From contig NC_061863.1 in NCBI RefSeq assembly GCF_907164915.1, forward strand, positions 8,734,340-8,798,339: DNA of 64,000 nt. The letters are read 5' to 3'. This stretch comes from Impatiens glandulifera (Eukaryota; Streptophyta; Magnoliopsida; Ericales; Balsaminaceae). The notes under the pieces are model-generated. The model made no database searches and was not told where the DNA came from. It worked only from the letters and a program-made list of their open reading frames with translations. Below, in pieces: positions 49,948 through 61,130 of this stretch. The position numbers and the translations under genes were made by a program. Within the stretch, counting starts at the first letter, position 1. Each line of letters opens with the position of its first letter.

Positions 49948-52762
49948 CATGTAAACCCCTTACATTGATCCATCGATTGGTTGTTCGCTTCCTTACACAG
50001 TATCTAATCAGTAAATCTAACGGACCTTTCTTCGCCTGTAAACCCCTTGAAAACGAAGATGAAGTCGCATCCAATCTTTGAAGTTACATATTATTGTATT
50101 TGTGACACTTTCATGTCATACTCTAATGAATTTGAAAACGAAGAATCATTCGCCTGTAAGTTTCTATATTAAACACAACATTGTTACGAAACGAAATACT
50201 ATTCGCTTGATATTCATATTTGAGGTCGACCACATTGAACGAAAATGTATTCGCTTGTATATTAAATCCAAGGAATGGTTGAATGATTGAAGAAGCGCCA
50301 AAACATTTTACATTACATGTCACGTCAGATTACAATTATGGCAATGATTTCACTTATGGGAAACGTATAATTAGCCAGAAGAGTAGATATTATAATACTT
50401 TATTATTTATAATAAATTCGATATTTTATAAATGTTTAATGACATGTGCATGAAAATATGAATAACAAATAATTATTATAATTCGACGTACAAAATTTCA
50501 TTACAAGTTTAATAAACATTTCTACGTTTCATAAACATTTGTACATTTTAACAATATTAATCTGCATCTCCAACTTCAAGGCATCTCCATTGAAGCGACC
50601 ACAGCGGCTCTCTCACGCATAACTGGGGTCATACACCTGTTGAGTTATCTCTTGAGATGTTTTCCATCCCAGGGAATCTCCCAAAGCTGGCGCTTCCCAC
50701 CAGCAGTGGACACGAATGATCTTCATTTGATCGGTAGTTTCTACTTGAGGTATCAAGCATTCGTGGTAACTGAAGATGTTTTCCACCAGTTGATCTTGAT
50801 TGTACAAGTTTTCCATCACAGAGAATCTCCCAAACGATACATCCCAACAAACTATCTGAAAAAAACACACACTCTCAACAAGAACGCTCACGAAATATTT
50901 CATGCTGCCGACTAAGATTGTTTATGTAATCCCTACATTTATAGCAAACAGAAAATCTGTTTTATTCATTCATAAAATATTTAGATGTATTGATTCAGAA
51001 AAAGTAAATTTCCCGTGATGAAATATCAAATCGGAACAGTTGGCAGTCCTTTGGTCACATCATGAAAAAGTTATTTCATTAACGAAAAAGTAATAACACT
51101 TAATAATATTAAATAAAAGAAATAATTCAATATTGTCATTCACATTATATTAAATAATAAATTATTTCTACATTAATAAAAATATTTTCATAAATAATTA
51201 TAAAATTATATTCAATATAATATTATTGCTATATGAATGAAATTATGTTCAATATAAATAAGAATGAAAATATATTTTATTGAAAACATTAAGCCTGAAA
51301 ACATTTCAATATCCCACAATTTACCAAAATTAACATGAATTTTGAAGTTCCGTGTATCATATAAAAAAATAATTCGAACAGCGAAGAGATTTGAGCTAAA
51401 CTAACTCGATAAGCGAAGAAATCTTCGCCACAATTGTTTTCGACCTGTCCCCCGTGTACACCCCCCAAACACAACAATGAGAAGCCCGCTTGTCTGTCAT
51501 GGAAAGACACTAACCCGTGTATGTGTAGACCAAAATTAAATGTATTTTAAATTTCCGTTTATTTCATATTATATTAAATTATTATAACTGACATGAAGCG
51601 AACAAATATTCGCTCAAATGACTTGGCGGATCAGTAGGCAGTCCTTTGTTTTGTCACATCATGCAGAAATTATATTTCATCATTGAAAAAGAAGTGTGTT
51701 TTTGTATAAAACCCTATAAAGAAATCATTTCATATCTATGGATTCAGTAAAAGTATTAAGCCCGTCATGACATGTCAAATCGGAACAGTGTGCAGTATTG
51801 TTGTCACATCACAAAAAATAATAAATATTATATTTTAATAAAGTATTTATATTATATTAAATATTTCATTATTGATAAAGTATTGTTACAATAGTGTAAT
51901 GTTACCATTTTATTTTATTAAATATTATTTCTATATAGATAAGATTATGTTAAGAAATAAGTATAAATTTTTATTAGATATACTATTATTTCTATATGAG
52001 CAAAATCATATCGAATATAATTTACATTTAAAATATCATGAATTAAAGAAATTCATATAATTCTATTATAGCGTCTGAACAATTTAATCAAAGACTTGCA
52101 AATGACATGCAGCGAATAAATCTTCGTAAACATATTAACATTAATTTTTTTTTCAATTTTTAAACACATGAATTCATCTAATTATAGATGAAAAGAAGCG
52201 AACATATATCCGTGTTCAGTGAAAATTGCAAATTATGAGCAAATAATATGAAGCGAATAAATCTTCGCTTGAATGAATTCTAAGTTGACGTACATGTGAA
52301 ACACACAACCCTTACATGAGATGACCCTGTACACCTGATGTAAGTACACCAACGCTTGTATGTGAAGACCAAAATTAAGAATGAATGTGGGAGGAAAATA
52401 CACGCCGCGAATAAATCTTCGATACAAACCATTTTTCAATTTCTATCCGTTAATCACATTTAATTTTTATTTATAATTGATTACTGAAATATTTTCGTAC
52501 GGTATATCATATCTTAAAGTAATCATTACACATCGAATCGGACCAGTCTTCAGTATTTTAGACAGGAAACATCATTCATAATTTATATATTGTTAAATAA
52601 AAAGTTTAGGTGCTGTTTGATCTTGGTACACTTATTATCGAAACCAAAAATTTATAGAAATAAATGCTGAATACTACGGTCATAAATCAAAAACTTACAT
52701 TTAATATAATTAACATTATATGAAATATTAAATTATTCATACATAACAAACATTACATCAGT
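49948..52762. repeat. 2.8-kb tandem duplication, copy 1
   Basis: It begins GTAAACCCCTTACATTGATC and is colinear with the next copy at an offset of about 2820-2830 bp through most of its length. It carries palindromes near 50137, 50195, 50237, 51410, 51597, 52110, 52252 and 52408, a 96-codon minus-strand frame, and two composite repeat blocks (about 51450 and 52290). Confidence 0.9.
50613..50903 (-). other. 96-codon open frame, conserved in duplicate
   Basis: The frame reads MKYFVSVLVESVC at its start, HCWWEAPALGDSLGWKTSQE near its end, and stops after VYDPSYA. The duplicate at 53444-53734 keeps the same length and frame with six residue differences and no indel. I do not recognise a family. 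The start is weakly hydrophobic. Eight base changes were counted, six of them altering residues, so conservation of the frame may simply reflect recent duplication. Confidence 0.3.
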
Positions 52763-55670
52763 GTAAACCCCTTACATTGATCCATCGATTGGTTGTTCGC
52801 TTCCTTACACAGTATCTAATCAGTAAATCGAACGGACATTTCTTCGTTTCTTTGTTAGTGTATTACTTTTAACCATGTGATTGAAAACGAAGATAAGTCG
52901 CATCCCATCTTTGAAGTTACATATTATTGTTTGTGCCACTTTCATGTCATACTCTAATGAATTTGAAAACGAATAATCATTCGCCTGTAAGTTTCTATAT
53001 TAAACACAACATTGTTACGAGACGAAATACTATTCGCTTGATATTCATATTTGAGGTCGACCACATTGAACGAAAATGTATTCGCTTGTATATTAAATCC
53101 AAGTAATGGTTGAATGATTGAAGAAGCGCCAAAACATTTTACATTACATGTCACGTCAGATTACAATTATGGCAATGATATCACTTATGGGAAACGTATA
53201 CTTAGCCAGAAGAGTAGATATGATAATACTTTATTATTTCTAACAAATTCGATATTTTATAAATTTTTAATGACATGTGCATGAAAATATAAATAACAAA
53301 TATTCATTATAATTCGACGTACAAAATTTCATTACAAGTTTCATAAACATTTCTACGTTTCATAAACATTTGTACATTTTAACACTATTCATCGGCATCT
53401 CCAGCTTCAAGGAATCTCCATTGAAGCGACCACAGCGGCTCTCTCACGCATAACTGGGGTCATACACATGTTGAGTTATCTCTTGAGATGTTTTCCATCC
53501 CAGGGAATCTCCCACAGTTGGCGCTTCCCACCAGCAGTGGACACGAATGATCTTCATTTGATCGGTAGTTTCTACTTGAGGTATCAAGCATTCGTGGTAA
53601 CTGAAGATGTTTTCCACGAGTTGATCTTCATTGTACAAGTTTTCCATCACAGAGAATCTCCCAAATGATACATCCCAACAAACTATCTTAAAAAAACACA
53701 CACTCTCAACAACAACGCTCACGAAATATTTCATGCTACCGACGAAGATTGTTTATGTAACCCGTACATTTATAGCAAACAGAAAATCTGTTTTCTTCAT
53801 AAAATATTTAGATCTGTTGATTCAGAAAAAGTAAATTTCCCGTGATCAAATATCAAATCGGAACAGTTTGCAGACCTTTGGTCACATCATGAAAAAGTAA
53901 TTTCATTAACGAAAAAGTAATAACACTTATATTAAATAAAACAAATAATTCAATATTGTCATTAACATTATATTAAATAATAAATAATTTCCACATTAAT
54001 AAAAATATTTTCAAAAATAATTATAAAATTATATTCAATATCATATTATTGCTATGTGAAGGAAATTGTTTTCAATAACAATAAGAATAAAAATATATTT
54101 TTATTGAAAACATTAAGCCTGAAAACATTTTAATATCCCACAAATTACCAACATTAACATGAATTTTGAAGTTCAGTGTAACATATAAAAAAATTGATTC
54201 GAACAGCAAAGAGATGTTAGCTACAATAACTCCATGAGCGAAGAAATCTTCGCCACAATTGTATTCCACCTGTCCCTCGTGTACACCCCCCAACACCACC
54301 ATGAGAAGCCCGCTTGTCTGTCATGGAAAGACACTACCCCGTGTATGTGAAGACCAAAATAAAATGTATTGTAAATTTCCGTTTATTGAATATTATATTA
54401 AATTATTAAAAATGACATGCAGCGAACAAATATTCGCTCAACTGTCTTGGCGCAACAGTGGGCAGTCCTTTGTGTTGTCACATCATTTATAAATTATATT
54501 TCATCATTGAAAAAGTAGTGTGTTTTTGTATAAAAACCTATAAAGAAATCATTTCATATCTATGGATTCAGAAAAAGTATTAAGCCCGTGATGATATGTC
54601 AAATCGGAACAGTGTGCAGTCTTCTTGTCACATCACATAAATTATTAAATATTATATTTTAATAAAGTATTGATATTATATTACATATTTCATTATTGAT
54701 AAAGTATTGGTACGATAATGTAATTAAAATTATATTTTATTAAATATTATTTCTATATAGATAAGATTATGTTAAGAAATAAGTATAAATTTTTATTAGA
54801 TATACTATTATTTCTATATGAGCAAAATCATATCGAATATAATTTACATTTAAAATATTATGAATTAAAGAAATTCATATAATTCAATTATAGCGTCAGA
54901 CCAATTTAATCAAAGACTTGGAAATAACATATTAACATTTTAATTTTTTGAAACATGCTCTCTGTACGGGGTGTGGGTCGGAAGCGAATAAATGTTCGCT
55001 TTATTAGTTACATGGAAACACACTAACCCTTACATGAGAAGACCTTTACCCCTGAGAATTGCATTAATTTCTAGTGATGCCAAAATTAATTCTTGTATGT
55101 AAATGCCAAAATTAACATTCATTTTTTTTTCAATTTTTAGTGAACATATATCTGTTCTTAATGAAAATTGCAATTTATGAGAAATTTATATGAAGCGAAT
55201 AAATCTTCGCTTCAATGAATTCTAATATGACGAACATGTGAAACACTCAACCCTTACATGAGAAGACCCTTTACCCCTGATGTAAGTACACCAACGCTTG
55301 TATGTGAAGACACGCAGGGAATAAATCTTCGCTACAAAAAAATTTTCAATTTTTATCCCTTAAATCACATTTCATTTTTATTTATAATTCATTACTGATT
55401 TGTTTTCGTACGGTATGATATCTTAAAGTATTCATTACACATCGAATCGGACCAGCCTTCAATATTTTAGACAGGAAACATCATTCATAAATTATATATT
55501 TTTAATTAAAAAGTAGAAACAAAAATTAGGTATTGTTTGATCTTGGTACAATTATTATCGAAACAAATAATTTATAGAAATAAAGGCTCAATCCGGCGGT
55601 CATAAATAATTAAATTACGTTTAATATAATTAACATTATATGAAATATTAAATTATTCATACATAACAAA
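52763..55670. repeat. 2.8-kb tandem duplication, copy 2
   Basis: The same order of sequence as 49948-52762. It diverges mainly by small indels and by roughly 100 bp of extra composite-repeat sequence near 54960-55100. It ends around ACATAACAAACATTATATTT. Palindromes sit near 52976, 53027, 53069, 54237, 54420, 54981, 55193 and 55318. Confidence 0.9.
53444..53734 (-). other. 96-codon open frame, second copy
   Basis: Paralogue of the frame at 50613-50903 with the same ends (MKYFVSVVVESVC and VYDPSYA). Differences include Q to K, Q to E, AL to TV and Q to H. The function is unknown and expression cannot be judged. Confidence 0.3.
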
Positions 55671-56369
55671 CATTATATTTATTACATTAGTGTAAAAGTA
55701 AAATATATATATTGTTATTTATATTTGAAGAAAAAGAAATTAAATTTAATTCACATCTCCATTAAAAATGAAATTAATAAAATCAAGCGCCAAAAAATTT
55801 TTGACATGTCAATTCAACTGTCACAAAGTCTCAGGCTTTGTGACCACGGCAAGTCATTTCCACCGCTACCATCCAATCAAATGTCAATCCTTTAGATTGG
55901 ATACGATCTGTTAGATTTGCTGATCGAAGAATTGTTCGCTTCTTCCGCATTGAGAAGCAAATAATTGTTCCCATTGTGTGAATTTTTTTTCAAATAATGG
56001 GAAACAAGAAAGACTTGTCCGAAGCGAAGATATATTCGTACAATGCGGAATTCTGCACGAATACATCCTCGCCTATTCCAGTACGTTTCTTTTCATAATG
56101 CAGAATTGCATGTCACATTCCATGAGCGAATATCGCTTCTACTCATACGAAGTTCATGAGAAACTCCTTATTCATGTTTGTGAAAACCGATACGGCCTCA
56201 TGAAAATACATTCACACTAACAGAGCATTTTACAAAGTAAAACATCTCAAGCCCGACTCCGGCCGTCATACACCCAGGTTATTCTACCATCTGACCTAGC
56301 GCTGTCGTCTCCGGCCTTTCGACTACGAATCCATTTCTCTTCCGGTTAGTATCTTCTACTCCTGCGAAA
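55671..56369 (+). promoter_or_regulatory. Upstream region of Ulp1-like gene B
   Basis: AT-rich sequence to 55780, then more complex sequence with palindromes CGAAGAATTGTTCGC (about 55925), GCGAAGATATATTCG (about 56022) and a CGAATACATCCTCG variant (about 56058). The CT-rich CTCCGGCCTTTCGACTAC region (56308-56370) probably belongs to the 5' UTR. Confidence 0.4.
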
Positions 56370-59300
56370 ATGGTAAGAAGTGTTTATGGTTGCATGATTG
56401 GGTCTATTTCGTTTTCTTAGTTTACTTCGTTCGAATCTAAATGTGACTCTATCATCTCAGAATCAGGATTCCGATATGCAAATAGTTCCATATACTGAAT
56501 CCACGACGGAAGTTAACACACTAAGGTAATTACGCTAATGTTAGAAAATGTACAAATTTGCCTATATTTGGATTAGGGAAGTAATCCAATTTGCTAATGA
56601 TAATGTAGTGTTCAACAAAGGAAAAGAAAACCCGAGGCATCAGGCAAGCCCACGACACCACTGGATATTCTGGCCAACACGGCGAATGAAGCACTTAGTG
56701 AGTCCCAGGTTACGAAGAAAAGAAGAAGGACTCGTGACCCTGATGTTGATTTCAAGAGCAGAACCTCTCCATCGTTACTTCATCACCTAATTAAAAGGTT
56801 ATCGGAAGAACAGAAGCAGGCTGTGAGGGACATAGGATTTGGTTCCCTTCTGTCACTTGGCATATCAAAATGCCCACTTCAATTCTCACGGTGCATTGTG
56901 AGTCTATTCAATCCCAGAAGGAGGAGCATCGTCCTACACAGTGGAGAGGAGATGCAGATTGATGAAGAGGATGTTCAATGTGTATTGAACATACCCAGAG
57001 GGGAATTAGTAGTGGCAGAGTGTTTAGGAAATCACACGGGCGACAAGGTGTACAAGGACCATCTCACGGCGTGGAGAAGGAGATGGGGATACGAGAACAG
57101 TGGAGGTCCTTCAACCTACCAAATGCCTGAGAAAATTCTACAGAACACCGAAGGAGACAGTAACTTCAAGATGGACTTCGTGGTGTTTGTTGTATCCAGT
57201 TTTTTGTGGACATCCCAAAATCCACAGTGCAGGTATACCCAAAGAACCTAGCATTAATTCTGTGATTTCATTTAGAACTTCAATATCATTTTCAATGGCT
57301 TCAGTCACTCCTGTTTTATGTACAGATTCAAAGTACTGAAATCCCTCCAGGATGTATCTAAAATCAAAGACTACAACTGGTGCAAGTTCACGTTAGACGG
57401 GCTAGTCGACAGTGTTTATAAGTGGAAAGCAAAGAAGACATCCTATTTCCATGGACCATTAACCTTTCTTTTGGTGAGTGTAGAAATCTATTTGCTGGAG
57501 GTTGTACATTCATAATTTTTTGATGAGTTTGAACGTAACATATATTTGTTCATGCTAATGTATCAGTTGTGCTACTTGGACCGTGTGGTTGAGTTCAAGG
57601 TAAACAGTCAGATCTCAAGGAGTTTTCCTATTTTAGGATGCTGGGACGAGAAGAAGATGTACGAAAGGGTTGAGTATGAGGCTGCACAGGGGGGATTTGG
57701 ACATGGTAGGGTGGTTGCTCTCATAGCCATTCTGAATGAGCAACCACCGATACAACAAAATGTGCAGCCAACACCACCACAATCTGGAGATGACCATCCA
57801 ACTGAGCATGCTCCAATTACACAAAACCTGGCATCATGTTTGAGGAAGGTTGCGGCCGCTGCAGAAGAATTGGCACAAGGGGCTAAATATCTGAATGAGA
57901 TGCACCAGATAAACGCCATGGAACTTGTACAGTCTGCATTTGAGCCATTGGCCACGGTACTAAACTCCAATGCAATCCTGAGGGAAGGCTTACAGCGGAG
58001 CCTGGACCAAAAAAAAAGCAGCAGCCCAGAGGAAGTGGCATTAACCCCAACACAGAAGCCACCACCCAAGCGAAATGCAACACCCTTCCTACCAACAACC
58101 CTGCCAACACCAATCCAACGGCCCCATCCAACAAGAACACATTCACCCCCACCACCGAAACAAAGACAAAAGCCAACCACCCACCAACGGCCCCATCCAA
58201 CAAGAGCACCCTTTCTCCCAACATCCAAAAAAATATCAACGCCGACAACCAAGCCAAATCCAACACCCTTCCTCTAAACACCCTAGACAACACACAAACC
58301 ACCCTCACACCAACACCCCAATCCCACAAGAACCCCATTCCACTCAAAACAGATACCAAAACCCCAGCCCCAACCCCTCCAATGGCACAAGCCAAAGCCA
58401 ACCCCATTCCTCCACTCAAAACCCCACCCCCTACAATGGCACAAGCCAAAGCCAACCCCATTCCTCCACTCAAAACCCCACCCCCTCCAATGGCACAAGC
58501 CAAAGCAAACCACATTCCTCCACTCAAAACCCCAACCCCTCCAATTGCACAAGCCATAGCCAACCCCATTCCTCCACTCAAAACCCCAACCCCTCCAATT
58601 GCACAAGCCATAGACAACCTCATTCCTCCACTCAAAACCTCAACCCCTCCAATGGCACAAGCCAAAGTCAACCACATTCCTCCACTCAAAACACCAGCCC
58701 CTCCAATGGCACAAGCCAAACTCAAAGCCAACCCAATTACTCCCAAAACAGAAACCAACACGAACACCAGCACTCCAACCACCCCAGCCTTGCCTCCAGG
58801 AAGCAGGACCTTCAAAGGCCTTAAATGTCCAAAGAAAAGCCCCCCGAAATTTGAAAACGGATTGGTTAACCGATGTCATCAAAACCGAAACCAACAACAA
58901 CTCCCCTTCTTTGGCGATAGTTAAAAAGGAACCTGAAGAATGCATCTCCAGTCTACCACCGCCACTTCAAACTGCCTCTTCTTTGGAGATAGTAAAGAAT
59001 GAACCGGAAGAAGGCATCTCCAGTCTACTACCGCCACTTCAAACTGGATCTTCTCGTCCAAACATGCAAATGAAAGAATGGCTTAAAGCATTGGAATTGC
59101 CTCCAGCTTTGAAAACCCCATATTTCAATAAAATGTTTAGGGATGTAAAACAACTGACAAACTTTCAGAAGATTTTTGTGGGTTTCATATTTGCTGGAGG
59201 ACTTGATCCAAGGTAATGTTTCCTGCAAATGCTTAATTATTCCTAAAAAATATGATTTGTACACCATTTTCAAACATGTTTTGCTGTTTTCATGCAGTGA

Positions 59301-60295
59301 AATGTTATTTATTGTGGATAACCTATGTCTACACGTGACGCGCGGGGACATGCTTACAATGGCTGATCAAACCTGGGTAGACAGTATGATTATTGACGTT
59401 TGGTCATACATTTTGCACGACCTTTCTAGGAAAAATGTAAAACGTCGTTACAAGAAGATTTTCTACACAACCGTGCTCACCGTAAGTTGTACTAGCACTG
59501 TTATTTATCAATTATGTTATTCTTGTGAGACTAAAGACTACTGTAAACAGATTTTTCGTGAAGGTGGGATAACTACCCGAGACAAATTCAATGACAGGTT
59601 CTGTCTAGAAGGTCGGGCTTTCCAAATTTCGAAAATGGACCTCTGGGAAGTGGACCTCGTAAGTACATCTCTGGCTGTGATACCTTATAATAGCATTTAC
59701 CACTCAGTTCAAATCTAATCTTTTTTAATTCTATCCACAGTTGTTTTTCCCAATCATTGATGACAGACATTTCTACCTGGTTTGCTATAACTTCATACAA
59801 AGGCAATTTCAAGTAATTGATAACCGGAAGTCACCTATGCAATCGCCCTTCGAAAGAAGATATAAGAATGCACAAATCTTGGTATGACACTACAATTAAA
59901 ATTTAAAATAGTTCAATTTTGGAATTCTAGTAGCACTAAAATACATTACATAATGTTGTTTGTAATGATGTATCAGGATGACTACATTCAACAATATATG
60001 AACGACGTAGACCCCGTTCTTGCTGAAAAAGTATGGCGGTTTGGAAAAGATATGTTTGAAATTGCCATGGCAGGATTCAAAGAATTACACTGACTGCGGC
60101 ATTTTTTGCATGAGACACATGGAGACGTGTGAAGGTGAGGTGAAAGGGTGAAAAACTGGCTTTGGCGTTAAAAGAAATGTAAGGAACCAAATAAAGACAT
60201 TGAGGATGGAATATTGTTGGCATGTCATTGGCTCGGAGCTCAACAAGTCCAGGAGCAAGGTCTACAATTCCTGCCGTAAATGGATAAGTCGATGA
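56370..60295 (+). pseudogene. Ulp1-like (C48) cysteine peptidase gene B, transposon type
   Basis: Exons: 56370-56372 (ATG only), 56461-56525, 56621-57232, 57326-57473, 57567-59212, 59298-59481, 59551-59658, 59741-59881 and 59977-60295. The N-terminal domain (FGSLLSLGISKCPLQFSR, VLHSGEEMQIDEEDVQCVL, NIPRG) and exon layout match gene A. The middle is Pro/Thr/Asn-rich and includes an 18-residue repeat (58382-58740). Peptidase residues are seen: His in DDRHFYLVCYN, Asp in FQVIDNRK, WQDSKN, and Cys in TDCGIFCMRHMET. Lesions: shifts at the A9 run 58009-58017 (one A short), the C6 run 58840-58845 (one C extra) and near 60045 (A4), plus a TGA at 60149-60151 where gene A has Trp. The second copy of the family, same strand as A, about 12.5 kb downstream. 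Confidence 0.83.
58382..58740 (+). repeat. 54-bp (18-codon) tandem repeat in gene B
   Basis: Seven units start at about 58382, 58436, 58490, 58544, 58598, 58652 and 58706, each with ATGGCACAAGCCAAAGCCAA and ATTCCTCCACTCAAAAC. In one frame they read MAQAKANPIPPLKTPPP. The period is a multiple of three, so unit gain or loss keeps the frame. Confidence 0.93.
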
Positions 60296-61130
60296 ATTAG
60301 GAACTGTATACATATTGTGGAATTAAATTTTACAAAGAATTTTAGTTGACATGAGTACAATAATGTACTCATAGACAGATGGGGTAATTAAACTAATCCT
60401 ATAATTTTAATGATTTATTGTTACAATAAAGAATATGTTGTGTAATTTAAATTCTCAAAAAATGTTACTTCACATCTTGACAATAATGAACATGTATACA
60501 TGCAGATTGTTTTTTATGAAATTTGATTTTCAAATACTTGTTCAATTATGTGTTAAATGAATAAATTAAGTGAAAGAAACATGAGCCGCATAAATATTCG
60601 CTTCAAAGACCTTTTCTTCATAAAATATATATGTGAAGCCTCGAATTTCATGAAAGAAATATGAAGAGAATAAATATTCGCCTCAAATACTTATTTTCGA
60701 TGAAGCGAATACATATTCGCCTCAAATTATTGTTCATGTAAAACCCCCATGTCATCCATGAGAAGCGGGATGACTTGTCATGTCACTACACTTACCCCGA
60801 CATGTAAATACCAGTTTCAACATAAATATCAATTTCATCAAAGAAATATGAGGAGAATAAATATTCTCCCCAGATACATGGTGAGGTTCAAGCGAACACA
60901 TATTCGCCTTAGTTTTATGTTTCATTTTCTCAATTTGTAACTTAAAGGATACTTAATATTAGTTGACTGGGGGCGAATAAATATTCGATTGATTTAGGTG
61001 TTTTTAATTTTTTAGAAATGAATTAGTGTGGTCATTCATTTGGTATTTCATAAAACTTCGCATGCATACATTCGACCTTATTCTTGGTTTCAAATCCAAC
61101 ATACATACAATACTATATACATATCAGATT
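60296..61130. repeat. Palindrome-rich intergenic region
   Basis: Non-coding gap between gene B and the convergent transposase gene. It carries palindromes near 60589 (GCATAAATATTCGC), 60665, 60703, 60850 (GAGAATAAATATTCTC, both arms changed together), 60891 and 60972, and one composite repeat block at 60727-60810. Convergent gene ends on both sides mean it must hold both terminators. Confidence 0.7.

Noticed and set aside
57608..58815. Minus-strand open frames of 214 and 310 codons opposite Ulp1-like gene B
   Set aside because: They mirror the C/A-rich proline repeat on the other strand, which lacks antisense stops. The plus strand has homology and splice signals; the minus has only Gly/Val-rich repeats.
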